A DNA stretch of 64,000 nucleotides from Thalassobius sp002708925 (GTDB taxonomy: Bacteria > Pseudomonadota > Alphaproteobacteria > Rhodobacterales > Rhodobacteraceae), in NCBI RefSeq assembly GCF_049803795.1, contig NZ_JBNAGJ010000008.1, forward strand, positions 62,001 through 126,000, given 5' to 3'. Shown here piece after piece: positions 7,802 through 16,704 of the stretch. The notes under the pieces are model-generated. The model was given only the letters and a program-made list of their open reading frames with translations, ran no database searches and had not been told where the DNA came from. The translations under genes and the position numbers were made by a program. Positions within the stretch are counted from its first letter, which is position 1; each line of letters opens with the position of its first letter.

Positions 7802-8209
7802 TCACGCCGCCGCACATACCTGCCGGATCCGCTCGATCATCGCCCGCACCCCGTTCGAGCGCTGCGCCGACAGATGTTCATTCAGCCCCAGCCGCGCCAG
7901 TTCCGCATGGGCATCCACCGCTGCGACCTCGGCCACCGGCACCCCGTTGTACAGCGCGCGCAGCACCGCAATCAGCCCGCGCACGATCAGCGCGTCACTG
8001 TCACCATCAAAGGAAAACACCCCGCCCTCGATCTTGGGATGCAGCCAGACCTGACTGGCGCAGCCATCCACCTTGGTTGCGGGCACTTTCAGCGCGTCCT
8101 CCAGCGGATCCATCGCCTTGCCCTGTTCGATCACATAGCGATAGCGATCCTCCCAGTCCTCCAGGAAGTCAAAATCCTCAACGATGTCCTCAAACGCTTC
8201 GGTGGCCAT
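7802..8209 (-). CDS. sufE: SufE-family cysteine desulfuration protein
   Basis: A 135-residue sulfur acceptor that takes persulfide from a cysteine desulfurase (SufS) for Fe-S cluster assembly. The acceptor cysteine is in VDGCASQVWL (about residue 47), the SufE hallmark. ATG 8209 gives MATEAFEDIVEDFDFLEDWEDR, the conserved start. It is separate from any suf operon; neighbours are a lipoprotein gene (divergent) and DUF1638 (tail to tail). Confidence 0.93.
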   Translation of the reverse strand: MATEAFEDIVEDFDFLEDWEDRYRYVIEQGKAMDPLEDALKVPATKVDGCASQVWLHPKIEGGVFSFDGDSDALIVRGLIAVLRALYNGVPVAEVAAVDAHAELARLGLNEHLSAQRSNGVRAMIERIRQVCAAA

Positions 8210-8355
8210 GCCCGCCCCTTTATCGCTGTGCCGTTTCAGTCTGTCCCCACCTAGGCTGCATCTTGCCAAAGGTCCAGCCCCCGCGCGCGCCTTGCGCCTT
8301 TTCAAGCGCGCGCTGATAAGGTAACCCACTCAGGACAGCGACAAAGGCGAATGTA

Positions 8356-8859
8356 ATGCGCAAACCTTTCACGGCCCTTCTGATCTCGTCCCTTCTGCTT
8401 GCCGGTTGCGGGGGCTCTGGCCTCAATCCGCTGAACTGGTTCGGACGCGGGCAGCCCGTGCCGGTTGCCACCGAAGGGGCCAATCCGCTGATCCCGGCCA
8501 AGCGCCGCAACAGTTTCTTTCGCCGCGGCGAAAAGATCTATACCGGCGTGCCCATCCATCGCGTGACCACCCTGAAAATCGAGCGCGTGCCCGGCGGCGC
8601 TCTGATCCGGGCGACGGGCGTGGCGCAGGTTCAGGGCTCGTATGATGTGGCGCTGATCGCCACCAATGACGATCGGCCCGTGGATGGCGTTCTGACTTAT
8701 GAATTCCGTGCCGAGATGCCCAAACGCCGTGTGGTGCAGGGCTCGGAATGGAGCCGCACCGTCACCGTGGCCACCTTCCTGACAGAGAATGAACTGGACG
8801 GGGTGCGCAGCATCAATGTGGTCGGCGCCCAGAACGCGCTGAGCGCGCGGCGCCGGTAA
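8356..8859 (+). CDS. predicted outer- or inner-membrane lipoprotein, unknown function
   Basis: A 167-residue protein with a lipoprotein signal: MRKPFTALLISSLLLAGC, where LAGC is a canonical lipobox and Cys18 the lipidated residue. The mature part has a short Gly/Asn-rich linker, then alternating strands (TLKIERVPGGALIRATG, YDVALIA) that suggest a beta-sandwich. No named domain is recognised. It stands alone, divergent from sufE. Confidence 0.8.
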   Translation: MRKPFTALLISSLLLAGCGGSGLNPLNWFGRGQPVPVATEGANPLIPAKRRNSFFRRGEKIYTGVPIHRVTTLKIERVPGGALIRATGVAQVQGSYDVALIATNDDRPVDGVLTYEFRAEMPKRRVVQGSEWSRTVTVATFLTENELDGVRSINVVGAQNALSARRR

Positions 8860-8921
8860 TCCACGGCCGGCACCCAGGTTAGCCCCGACGTTAGCCTCCG
8901 GCCCCGCTGACGATCCGCCGC

Positions 8922-10079
8922 TTAAAGCTCGACGATTTTCACCTGTTTGCCCTTGGCAGCCAGGGCGATCTCTCCGTCGCACAGACGCAGCGCATCTTCG
9001 CCGAAAACCTCGCGGCGCCAACCGCTTAGCGCAGGCACATCGCGCATCCCGGCGGCAATCGCGTCCAGATCCGCCGCGGGCGCGATCAGCTTCGAGGCCA
9101 CCCCCGCCGTTTCCGTCTTCGCCTTCAACAGCACGCGCAGCAGATCGGCCAGCGCCGGGTTTACCTGAAGCTTGTCCTTGGCGTTGGACACTTTGGGATG
9201 GTCCTCGGGCGGGCAATCCATCCCGATTTTCACGGCGGTCAGAATGCCCTCTGCGATTTCACCCTTGCGGGCCTCGCGCAGCAGCAAGCGCGAGCGGCCC
9301 AGATCCTTCATCGACGCCGGTTTGGTCGAGGCCAGCTCGACCAGCGCATCGTCCTTGAACACCCGGTTGCGCGGGATATTGCGCGATTGGGCATAGCCTT
9401 CGCGGAACCGGGCCAGTTCACGTACGATGGCCAGGAATTTACCGCTGCTGGTGCGGGTTTTCACCCGCTGCCAGGCGTTTTCAGGATGCACGATATAGGT
9501 TTCGGGGTTTGTCAGAACCTGCAACTCTTCCTGCACCCATTTCTCGCGCTTGTTTTTCTTCAGCTGAGCGGCCAGGAATTCATAAATCTTGCGCAGATGC
9601 GTCACATCCGCCAGCGCATAGGTTTTCTGATTATCTGTCAGCGGACGGCGGGACCAATCGGTAAAGCGGTGCGATTTGTCCAGGCTGCCCTTGGCGATTT
9701 TGCGCACCAGGGTCTCATAGCCCACCTGTTCGCCAAAGCCGCAGACCATCGCGGCAACCTGCGTGTCGAACAGCGGCTCGGGGAAGACACCGGCATCGAC
9801 AAAGAAAATCTCAAGATCCTGACGCGCGGCGTGGAACACTTTGACAACCGAGGTATCGCGGAACAGATCGTACAGAGGTTCCAACGACAGATCCTTGGCC
9901 AGCGGGTCAATCAGCACCGCGTTGTCGTCGGTCTCGCCCGGCATGGCCATCTGGATCAGGCAGAGTTTCGAATAATACGTCCGCTCGCGCAGGAATTCAG
10001 TGTCCAGGGTGACGTAATCATGAGTGCGGGCTTCGGCGCAGAATGCGGCCAGGTCTTCCGTCGTCGTCAGTGTTTTCAT
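8922..10079 (-). CDS. rnd: ribonuclease D
   Basis: A 385-residue 3'-5' exoribonuclease of the DEDD group acting on tRNA precursors. The first acidic motif is in YVTLDTEFLRERTYYS (residues about 19-33), followed by a second acidic Asp in KVFHAARQDLEI and the YALADVTHLRKIY motif (third). An HRDC domain occupies about 205-290. Length fits the family. It is preceded by purN on the same strand but separated by 96 bases, so co-transcription is uncertain. Confidence 0.94.
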   Translation of the reverse strand: MKTLTTTEDLAAFCAEARTHDYVTLDTEFLRERTYYSKLCLIQMAMPGETDDNAVLIDPLAKDLSLEPLYDLFRDTSVVKVFHAARQDLEIFFVDAGVFPEPLFDTQVAAMVCGFGEQVGYETLVRKIAKGSLDKSHRFTDWSRRPLTDNQKTYALADVTHLRKIYEFLAAQLKKNKREKWVQEELQVLTNPETYIVHPENAWQRVKTRTSSGKFLAIVRELARFREGYAQSRNIPRNRVFKDDALVELASTKPASMKDLGRSRLLLREARKGEIAEGILTAVKIGMDCPPEDHPKVSNAKDKLQVNPALADLLRVLLKAKTETAGVASKLIAPAADLDAIAAGMRDVPALSGWRREVFGEDALRLCDGEIALAAKGKQVKIVEL

Positions 10080-10175
10080 GCGGGCGGGTATCGTCTCTGC
10101 CTAAGTGCGGTTCTGGGCGGTTTTATGCGTATACGTCAAAGCACGGCCAATGGAAAGCCAGCGCGCAACGGAAGC

Positions 10176-10769
10176 CTAGCCCAGCATCAAGGGCGCGGTT
10201 TCCCCTGCTGCAAAACGGCGCAAAACAGCGGGGTAAAGCTGGTGTTCGCGCAGCAGAACGCGCGCGGCCAGGCTGTCGGGCGTGTCGCCGTCCTGAATCG
10301 GAACGCGGGCCTGGCCCAGGATCGGGCCGTCATCCAGCGCAGGGGTCACCAGATGAACGGTGCAGCCGGCCTGAGTATCGCCAGCCTCCAGCGCGCGGGC
10401 GTGGGTGTGCAGGCCCTTGTATTTGGGCAGCAAGGACGGGTGAATATTCAGCATCCGCCCATCGAATTCACGCACGAAGCTTTCGGTCAGCACCCGCATG
10501 AACCCTGCCAGACAGACAATATCGGGCTGAGCGGCCTTCAGCTGGTCCAGCAGAGCCGCCTGAAACGCCTCGCGGTCGCCTTTGAACGGGCGGTGATCCA
10601 CGGCGAAGGTATCCACGCCCATGTCAGCGGCTTTTTGCAGGCCACCGGCCGCAGGGTCGTTCGAGCCCACCAGAACAGCACGCGCCGGGTGATCGCCCAC
10701 CATGCTTTCCACCAGCTTCACCATATTCGAGCCACCGCCCGAAATCAGGATGGCCACCCGTTTGGTCAC
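10176..10769 (-). CDS. purN: phosphoribosylglycinamide formyltransferase PurN
   Basis: Transfers a formyl group from 10-formyl-THF to GAR in purine synthesis. The 197 residues include the phosphate-binding ISGGGSNM near the N-terminus, the catalytic block GFMRVL ... NIHPSLLPKYKG (Asn and His of the active site) and HLVTPALDDGPIL (catalytic Asp). Its ATG overlaps the stop of purM by four bases, so the two are translationally coupled. Confidence 0.96.
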   Translation of the reverse strand: MTKRVAILISGGGSNMVKLVESMVGDHPARAVLVGSNDPAAGGLQKAADMGVDTFAVDHRPFKGDREAFQAALLDQLKAAQPDIVCLAGFMRVLTESFVREFDGRMLNIHPSLLPKYKGLHTHARALEAGDTQAGCTVHLVTPALDDGPILGQARVPIQDGDTPDSLAARVLLREHQLYPAVLRRFAAGETAPLMLG

Positions 10770-11818
10770 AGCAGCGCGCCCTTATAGGACACGCCCTCGC
10801 CCGCACCGATGGTGCCTAGGGCGGTGACGGTCTCGCCTGCCTCGGTCAGCAGTTCGGTCAGGGCGGCGGCGCGGTCTGCGTCCACCACCAGGATCATGCC
10901 GATGCCGCAGTTAAAGGTCTTCAGCAGCTCGGATTCTTCCATGCCGCCGGTGGCTGCCAGCCATTTGAACACGGGCGGCAGATCCCAGGCGTTCAGGTCA
11001 ATCGTGGCGCCCAGCCCCTCGGGCAGAACGCGCGGCAGGTTTTCCGTCAGCCCGCCGCCGGTGATATGCGCCAGCGCGTGCACGCCCCCTGCCCGGACAG
11101 CCGCCAGCGATTGTTTGACATACAGCCGCGTCGGCGCAAGCAGGGCCGCGCCAAGGCTGCCCTCTTCCCACGGGCAATCGGCGTCCCAGCCCAGGCCGGA
11201 CACCTCGACCAGTTTGCGCACCAGGCTATAGCCGTTCGAGTGCACCCCGTTCGAGCCCAGCCCCAGCAGAACCATGCCCTCGGTCACGCCATCGGGCAGA
11301 TCCGCGCCGCGCTCCATCGCGCCAACGGCAAAGCCCGCCAGATCGAAATCGCCTTCGGAATACATGCCGGGCATTTCAGCGGTTTCCCCGCCGATCAGCG
11401 CGCAGCCGGACTGCACGCAGCCCTCGGCGATGCCTTCGACAATGCGGGCGGCCTGATCCAGCTCCAGCTTGCCGGTGGCGAAATAATCAAGGAAAAACAG
11501 AGGCTCAGCCCCCTGACACACCAGATCGTTGACGCACATGGCAACCAGATCAATGCCGATCGTGTCCACGTTGCCAGTGTCGATGGCGATGCGCAGCTTG
11601 GTGCCCACCCCGTCGGTGGCCCCCACCAGGATCGGATCGCTATACCCTGCGTCCTTCAGATCGAACAGCGCGCCAAAACCGCCCAGCCCCGACATCACGC
11701 CCGAGCGTTTGGTCCGTTTGGCGGCCGGTTTGATCCGGTCCACAAGTTCGTTGCCTGCATCAATATCCACGCCTGCATCTGCATAGGTCAGGCCGTTCTT
11801 GCCAGTGGTCATCAGCAT
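10766..11818 (-). CDS. purM: phosphoribosylformylglycinamidine cyclo-ligase PurM
   Basis: AIR synthetase, closing the imidazole ring with ATP. The 350 residues show the family start (GLTYADAGVDIDAGN), DGVGTKLRIA and GGETAEMPG motifs, and HITGGGLTENLPR toward the C-terminus. Two in-frame ATG codons lie at 11818 and 11812; either is possible. It is followed by purN with a four-base overlap. The purC-purS-purQ genes lie about 9 kb away on the same strand. Confidence 0.96.
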   Translation of the reverse strand: MLMTTGKNGLTYADAGVDIDAGNELVDRIKPAAKRTKRSGVMSGLGGFGALFDLKDAGYSDPILVGATDGVGTKLRIAIDTGNVDTIGIDLVAMCVNDLVCQGAEPLFFLDYFATGKLELDQAARIVEGIAEGCVQSGCALIGGETAEMPGMYSEGDFDLAGFAVGAMERGADLPDGVTEGMVLLGLGSNGVHSNGYSLVRKLVEVSGLGWDADCPWEEGSLGAALLAPTRLYVKQSLAAVRAGGVHALAHITGGGLTENLPRVLPEGLGATIDLNAWDLPPVFKWLAATGGMEESELLKTFNCGIGMILVVDADRAAALTELLTEAGETVTALGTIGAGEGVSYKGALL

Positions 11819-11976
11819 ATCCCCGATTACGTTGCGGCCCCCTTAGACCATTGCGCGGCGCGTGTCCACCGGCCCGCACCAGACACACCAGACACACCAG
11901 GCCCCGCATCCGGCAATCGGAGCGGGGCCAGGCACGTGGCGACGAAGGAACGGGTGTCTCCACGGGTTCGAAGGGC

Positions 11977-12114
11977 CTAGGGCTTGTGTTCTCCGACGGG
12001 GCAGTCCCCCTCTTCGGTGAAACAGGCATCGGCGCGCAGCTCCAGCCACATCGCGTTCAGAACAGCGAACAAAGCGGCCAGCGGCAATCCCAGAAGCCAG
12101 GCAAAATACCACAT
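11977..12114 (-). CDS. cydX: cytochrome bd oxidase small subunit CydX
   Basis: A 45-residue single-pass membrane peptide, short enough to be missed by most gene callers. It starts MWYFAWLLGLPLAALF, the diagnostic CydX N-terminus, followed by LNAMWLEL and a polar C-terminal tail. CydX stabilises the haem centres of CydAB. A purine-rich GGAGAGATGAC precedes the ATG at 12114, and the gene starts 12 bases after the cydB stop, as expected for the third gene of cydABX. Confidence 0.93.
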   Translation of the reverse strand: MWYFAWLLGLPLAALFAVLNAMWLELRADACFTEEGDCPVGEHKP

Positions 12115-12126
12115 GTCATCTCTCCT

Positions 12127-13290
12127 TTAATACACGGTGTCGGCGTTTTCGGTGACGTCGGCCTCGGTGACCTTGCCCCACAGCACCTTATACACCCAGG
12201 CGGTATAGGCCAGGATCAGCGGCATGAAGATCGCCGTGACCACCAGCATGATGAACAGCGTCTGATGCGAGCTGGAGGCATCCCACACGGTCAGCGAACT
12301 GTTCGGATCCACGGTCGAGGGCAGGATGAACGGGAACATCGTCAACCCGACCGAGGCAATGATCCCCGTGATCCCCATCTTGGACCACAGCAGGGTCGAG
12401 ACCTCGCGCCCTGCCCGCAGCCCCAGAACCGCCAGCGCGGTGCCGACAAAGCCCATGATCGGCGCAATCGCGATCCAGGGGCGCGCGGCATAGGCCGACA
12501 TCCAGCTGCCACCGCGCGTGACCTCGGAATAGAGCGGGTTCGACGGGCCGTTGGGCACCACCGCATTCGTCAGCGCGAACCCATCCACCCCAAGCGCCAG
12601 CCAGACACCGGCCAGCGCATAGCCCGCCATGGCCACCAGCCCGGCCACCGTACCGATACGGCGCGCGCGCGCGGCCACCTGGCCTTCGGATTTCAGCGTC
12701 AGCCAGGCCGCGCCGTGCATCATCAGCATGGAAAAGGACACCACCCCCGCCAGCAGCGCAAAGGGGCGCAGCAGGCCAAGGAACTTGATGGCAAAGTTGC
12801 CGTCATACATCGGCATCAGATCCGGCGTCAGGTAGAAGGGCACGCCCAGCAGCACATTGCCCACAGCCACGCCGAACAGCAGCGACGGCACCGCGCCCCC
12901 CACGAACAGCGCCCAGTCCCAGCCATTGCGCCAGGCCGCGCCTTCGCGTTTCGAGCGGTACTTGAACGCCACCGGACGGACAATAAAGGCGGCCAGCACC
13001 ACGAACATCGCCAGATAAAACCCCGAGAAGCTGACCGCATAGAGCGGCGGCCAGGCGGCAAAGATCGCGCCGCCCCCCAGGATGAACCAGACCTGGTTGC
13101 CCTCCCAGACCGGGCCAACGGTGTTGATGGCCATGCGGCGCTCGACATCGGTTTTGGCCACGAAAGGCAGCAGCGCCCCCACCCCCATGTCGAACCCGTC
13201 GGTCAGGGCAAACCCGATCAGCAGCACGCCCAGAAGCGCCCACCAGATCACGCGCAATACGTCAAAGTCGATCATTTCATACAGGATCAT
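12127..13290 (-). CDS. cydB: cytochrome bd ubiquinol oxidase subunit II
   Basis: A 387-residue, multi-helix membrane subunit. The N-terminal region IWWALLGVLLIGFALTDGFDMGVGALLPF carries the GFDMG motif of CydB. Several further hydrophobic helices follow (for instance LFVGGAVPSLLFGVAVGNVLLG). It pairs with CydA in the high-affinity, cyanide- and NO-tolerant terminal oxidase. It starts 5 bases after cydA. Confidence 0.97.
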   Translation of the reverse strand: MILYEMIDFDVLRVIWWALLGVLLIGFALTDGFDMGVGALLPFVAKTDVERRMAINTVGPVWEGNQVWFILGGGAIFAAWPPLYAVSFSGFYLAMFVVLAAFIVRPVAFKYRSKREGAAWRNGWDWALFVGGAVPSLLFGVAVGNVLLGVPFYLTPDLMPMYDGNFAIKFLGLLRPFALLAGVVSFSMLMMHGAAWLTLKSEGQVAARARRIGTVAGLVAMAGYALAGVWLALGVDGFALTNAVVPNGPSNPLYSEVTRGGSWMSAYAARPWIAIAPIMGFVGTALAVLGLRAGREVSTLLWSKMGITGIIASVGLTMFPFILPSTVDPNSSLTVWDASSSHQTLFIMLVVTAIFMPLILAYTAWVYKVLWGKVTEADVTENADTVY

Positions 13291-13295
13291 GTCAG

Positions 13296-14909
13296 TTACT
13301 CCGCCGGAGTTTCAGAGAAAGGGCCCTTGCCGTCATGCGTGCGCAGGCGGTGTTCGTGGCGTTTCAACCAGGCATCCGTTTCAGCGACGTCCAGATAGGG
13401 CCCCTTGCGGATGTATTTCACCATCAGGCTCATCTCGATCACAAAGAGGATCGAATAGAAGGTGACGAAGCCGGCCAGCGTGATCACCAGATCGGCGATG
13501 CTCAGATGCGAGGCCGACAGAGCGGTGGGCAAAACCCCGTCCACCGTCCAGGGCTGACGGCCGAATTCAGCGACAAACCAGCCCAGCTCGGCCGCGATCC
13601 ACGGCGTCGGGATGATCGCCACCGCCGCATAAAGCGACCAGCGCGGGAATTGCATCTGCCGGAAGGACGCCCGCCAGAAGAAATAGGCCATCACCGCAAT
13701 AAAGCTGAAGCCCAGCCCCACCATCAGACGGAAGGCCCAGAACAGCGGCGCCACGCCCGGCACCGTGTCATCGGCGGCCTGGCTGATCTGCGCATCCGTG
13801 GCCTCGCGCGGGTCATCGACATATTGTTTCAGCAGCAGGGCATAGCCCAGATTGTCGGAATGTTCCTCGAATGTGGTGCGCACCTCTTGCGGGGTGGCCT
13901 CGCGCTGATCGCGGATCGTCATCAGCGCATCATAGGCGATCAGGCCATCGCGGATTCTCAGCTCGGATTCGGCGACCAGATCGTTGATGCCGGGGATTTC
14001 CTCGGTCAGGCTACGCGTGCCGATCAGCCCCATCACCCAGGGGATTTCCACGGCATAATGCGTCTCGCGCGCCTCTTGATCAGGGAAGCCGACCAGGGTG
14101 AACTGCGCCGGGGCCTCGTGGGTTTCCCACATGCCCTCGATCGCGGCCAGTTTCATTTTCTGGGTGTGGCTGGCCGAGTAGCCGGACTCGTCCCCCAGCA
14201 CCACGACCGACAGCGCCGCCGCCAGCCCAAAGGCCGAGGCCACCGCAATCGAGCGCCGCGCCAGATCCTTGTGCCGGTCCTGCAGCAGATACAGCGCCGA
14301 TACCCCCAGCACGAAAATGCTGGCCGTGACATAGCCGGCGGAAACCGTGTGCACGAATTTGGCCTGCGCGACCTCGTTGAACAGCACCTCGAAGAACGAG
14401 GTCATCTCCATCCGCATCGTATCGGGGTTGAATTCCGCGCCCACCGGGTTCTGCATCCAGCCATTGGCAATCAGGATCCACAGCGCCGAGAAGTTCGAGC
14501 CGATCGCCACCAGCCAGGCGACAACCGCGTGCTGCACCTTGGTCAGCTTGTCCCAGCCAAAGAAGAACAACCCGACAAAGGTGGCCTCCAGGAAGAAGGC
14601 CATCAGCCCCTCAATCGCCAGCGGCGCGCCGAAGATGTCGCCCACGTAATGGCTGTAATAGCTCCAGTTCATGCCGAACTGAAACTCCATCGTGATGCCC
14701 GTGGCGACGCCCAGCACAAAGTTGATGCCGAACAGCGTGCCCCAGAATTTCGTCATCTGCCGCCAGATCGGGCGGTTGGTCATGACATAGACGGTCTCCA
14801 TGATCGCCACGAGGATCGACAGACCCAGCGTCAGCGGCACAAAGAGAAAGTGATACATAGCTGTCATCGCAAACTGTAAGCGAGACAGCTCGACTAGTCC
14901 GATTTCCAT
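13296..14909 (-). CDS. cydA: cytochrome bd ubiquinol oxidase subunit I
   Basis: A 537-residue subunit carrying haems b558, b595 and d. Conserved features are the N-terminal SRLQFAMTAMYHFLFVPLTLGLS with a haem-ligand His, the EGLMAFFLEATF motif of the oxygen-reaction centre, and ELGWFVAEFGRQPW after the quinol-binding loop. Its promoter region (14910-15027) holds a perfect FNR box flanked by two copies of a GCAYTCARAATG motif, suggesting control by oxygen and by the NsrR-like protein at 18467. Confidence 0.97.
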   Translation of the reverse strand: MEIGLVELSRLQFAMTAMYHFLFVPLTLGLSILVAIMETVYVMTNRPIWRQMTKFWGTLFGINFVLGVATGITMEFQFGMNWSYYSHYVGDIFGAPLAIEGLMAFFLEATFVGLFFFGWDKLTKVQHAVVAWLVAIGSNFSALWILIANGWMQNPVGAEFNPDTMRMEMTSFFEVLFNEVAQAKFVHTVSAGYVTASIFVLGVSALYLLQDRHKDLARRSIAVASAFGLAAALSVVVLGDESGYSASHTQKMKLAAIEGMWETHEAPAQFTLVGFPDQEARETHYAVEIPWVMGLIGTRSLTEEIPGINDLVAESELRIRDGLIAYDALMTIRDQREATPQEVRTTFEEHSDNLGYALLLKQYVDDPREATDAQISQAADDTVPGVAPLFWAFRLMVGLGFSFIAVMAYFFWRASFRQMQFPRWSLYAAVAIIPTPWIAAELGWFVAEFGRQPWTVDGVLPTALSASHLSIADLVITLAGFVTFYSILFVIEMSLMVKYIRKGPYLDVAETDAWLKRHEHRLRTHDGKGPFSETPAE

Positions 14910-14971
14910 GGTGAACTCCTATGGACGGTTAAAGGCGCATCTGTCACATGCATTCCCCTGACTTATATTCC

Positions 14972-14986
14972 GCACTCAGAATGTGG
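14972..14986. promoter_or_regulatory. candidate NsrR-like operator, copy 1 before cydA
   Basis: GCACTCAGAATGTGG, an imperfect version of the perfect palindrome GCATTC-A-GAATGC found at 18361. It lies 2 bases from the FNR box. Binding by the Rrf2-family regulator at 18467 is inferred from the shared motif. Confidence 0.55.
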
Positions 14987-14988
14987 AT

Positions 14989-15002
14989 TTGATCTGAATC
15001 AA
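14989..15002. promoter_or_regulatory. FNR/Anr-type box before cydA
   Basis: TTGATCTGAATCAA, an exact TTGAT-N4-ATCAA site centred 86 bases upstream of the cydA start codon. A class II promoter would place the transcription start near 14954. Two copies of a second motif flank it. Confidence 0.8.
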
Positions 15003-15006
15003 TTCT

Positions 15007-15021
15007 GCATTCAAAATGTGC
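15007..15021. promoter_or_regulatory. candidate NsrR-like operator, copy 2 before cydA
   Basis: GCATTCAAAATGTGC, matching the half-sites of the 18361 palindrome. It lies 4 bases from the FNR box on the opposite side from copy 1 and ends 6 bases from the cydC stop codon. Confidence 0.5.
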
Positions 15022-15027
15022 TTTTAA

Positions 15028-16704
15028 TCACGCAGCCCCCAGCGGCCGGGCCTCAGGCGCGCCAATCCGGATGCGTTGATCGGCGGCCTCTATTTCGGCC
15101 GGCCGGTGCGCCGCCATCAGAATCATCGCCTCGGGCAGAGCCTGGCGCACCCCCAGCATCACCGCCCGCGCGGTTTTGTCATCCAGCCCCTCGGTCGGTT
15201 CATCCAGCAAAAGAATGGCCGGATTGCGCAGGATCGCGCGCGCCAGTACCAGCCGGCGTGCCTCGCCGCCTGACAGGCCCGCCCCGCGAAATCCCAGCGG
15301 AGCCTCCAGCCCGCCTCTGGCTGTGATCACATGGTCCAGACATGCCGCACGCAAAGCGGCCCACAGGCGATCATCAGAGGCCCCCGGCGCCCCCAGCCGC
15401 AGGTTCTGCGCAACCGTTCCCGCAATCAGCCCGTGACGCTGAGGCACCATCGCAATCTGCGGCTGCGGGCCATCAATCACGGCTTCCTGCCCGTCGTCCG
15501 CCCCCAGGATCACCTGGCCGCCCGCAGGGGGCAAAGCCCCCGCCACCATCAGCAAAACCGTGCTTTTGCCACTGCCGCTTGGGCCTGTCAGCGCCGCGGT
15601 TTCCCCAGGTTTCAAGCACAGATCCACAGGGGTGAACAGATCAGAGCCCCCCGCCCCGCCCCGTCCTGCAAGAGCCCTCAGCCGCAATGAAACCGGCGCG
15701 CGCGCGGCGGGGGGGATCGGAGGCGGGCCGGCCGGCTCTGCCAGCATGGGACGCACACGGCGCGCCGCCTGGGCCATGCGCCCGATCTCGGTCAGGGCAC
15801 GCCGAATGGGCGCGACAGTTTCCGCAAGCGCCAAAGCCGCAAACACGCCAATCGCAGCACTGGCCGCGCTCAGATGCCCCGCCTGCGCAAGCGCCGCTCC
15901 GGTGCCCAACGCAAGCGCCACAATCGCCCCCCCGGCAATGTCCATCCCCAGCCCCGAGCGCCGCTCGATCCTGTCCAGTTTCTGGCGCGCCGCCCCAAAC
16001 CGTTCAGACGCGTGATGGCACTGCGCGGCAGCCGCGTCGATCTGGCCATAGACCGTCAGATCCTCTCTTGCGGTAACCATTTGTATTAACCGGCGGCGCG
16101 TGGCCTGCAAGGCTGCCTCGGCCTGCCGCGCAGGGGTGCGCGCCAGGCGTTGCCCCAGGAAGAACACGAAATTCGCGCCGATCAGATACCCCGGCCCGAC
16201 GATCAAAGCCACCAGCGGATCCACCAGCCAAGCCAGCACCCCCGTGACCAACAGCAGCGTCAGGCCTCCGGCCAGCCCAGGCAGAACCAGGCGCAGCAGC
16301 ACACCGTCCAGGGCGTCAATGTCCGCCGTGACGCGATTTAGCATCGCATCGGCCCTCAGCCGCTCTAGCTGGCGATGCGGCCACCGCAGCAGCCCCGTCA
16401 GCAAACGCACCCGAAGAGCCGAAAGCGCCCGTAGCACCGCATCATGCGTCGAGAGCCGCTCTCCGTAGCGGGCAACGGTCCGGCCAAGCGCCAGAAACCG
16501 CACCATCGCAGAGGGCGCAAAGACGTTAAACAAGATGCCGATACCCGCGATCCCAGCCGCCGCTGCCGCCGTGATAAACCAGCCCGACAACCCCAGCAGC
16601 GCGACCCCCATCAACAGCACCACAGCCGATAGGGTCAGACCGATCAACAGCGGGCGTCTTTCGGCAAGAAACAGCAATTTTGCTATATAAAACAAGTTAT
16701 TCAT
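15028..16704 (-). CDS. cydC: ABC transporter CydC (cytochrome bd assembly, thiol export)
   Basis: A 558-residue half-transporter: six-helix membrane domain (about 1-310), then an ATPase domain with Walker A GPSGSGKST, signature LSGGEARR and Walker B ILLLDEP. With CydD it exports cysteine/glutathione and is needed to assemble cytochrome bd. ATG 16704 (MNNLFYIAKLLFLAERR) overlaps the cydD stop by 8 bases. The cydA promoter region follows. Confidence 0.94.
   Translation of the reverse strand: MNNLFYIAKLLFLAERRPLLIGLTLSAVVLLMGVALLGLSGWFITAAAAAGIAGIGILFNVFAPSAMVRFLALGRTVARYGERLSTHDAVLRALSALRVRLLTGLLRWPHRQLERLRADAMLNRVTADIDALDGVLLRLVLPGLAGGLTLLLVTGVLAWLVDPLVALIVGPGYLIGANFVFFLGQRLARTPARQAEAALQATRRRLIQMVTAREDLTVYGQIDAAAAQCHHASERFGAARQKLDRIERRSGLGMDIAGGAIVALALGTGAALAQAGHLSAASAAIGVFAALALAETVAPIRRALTEIGRMAQAARRVRPMLAEPAGPPPIPPAARAPVSLRLRALAGRGGAGGSDLFTPVDLCLKPGETAALTGPSGSGKSTVLLMVAGALPPAGGQVILGADDGQEAVIDGPQPQIAMVPQRHGLIAGTVAQNLRLGAPGASDDRLWAALRAACLDHVITARGGLEAPLGFRGAGLSGGEARRLVLARAILRNPAILLLDEPTEGLDDKTARAVMLGVRQALPEAMILMAAHRPAEIEAADQRIRIGAPEARPLGAA

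Noticed and set aside
13335..14879. 514-codon plus-strand open frame opposite cydA
   Set aside because: Arg/His/Gln-rich antisense frame; CydA motifs are clear on the other strand.
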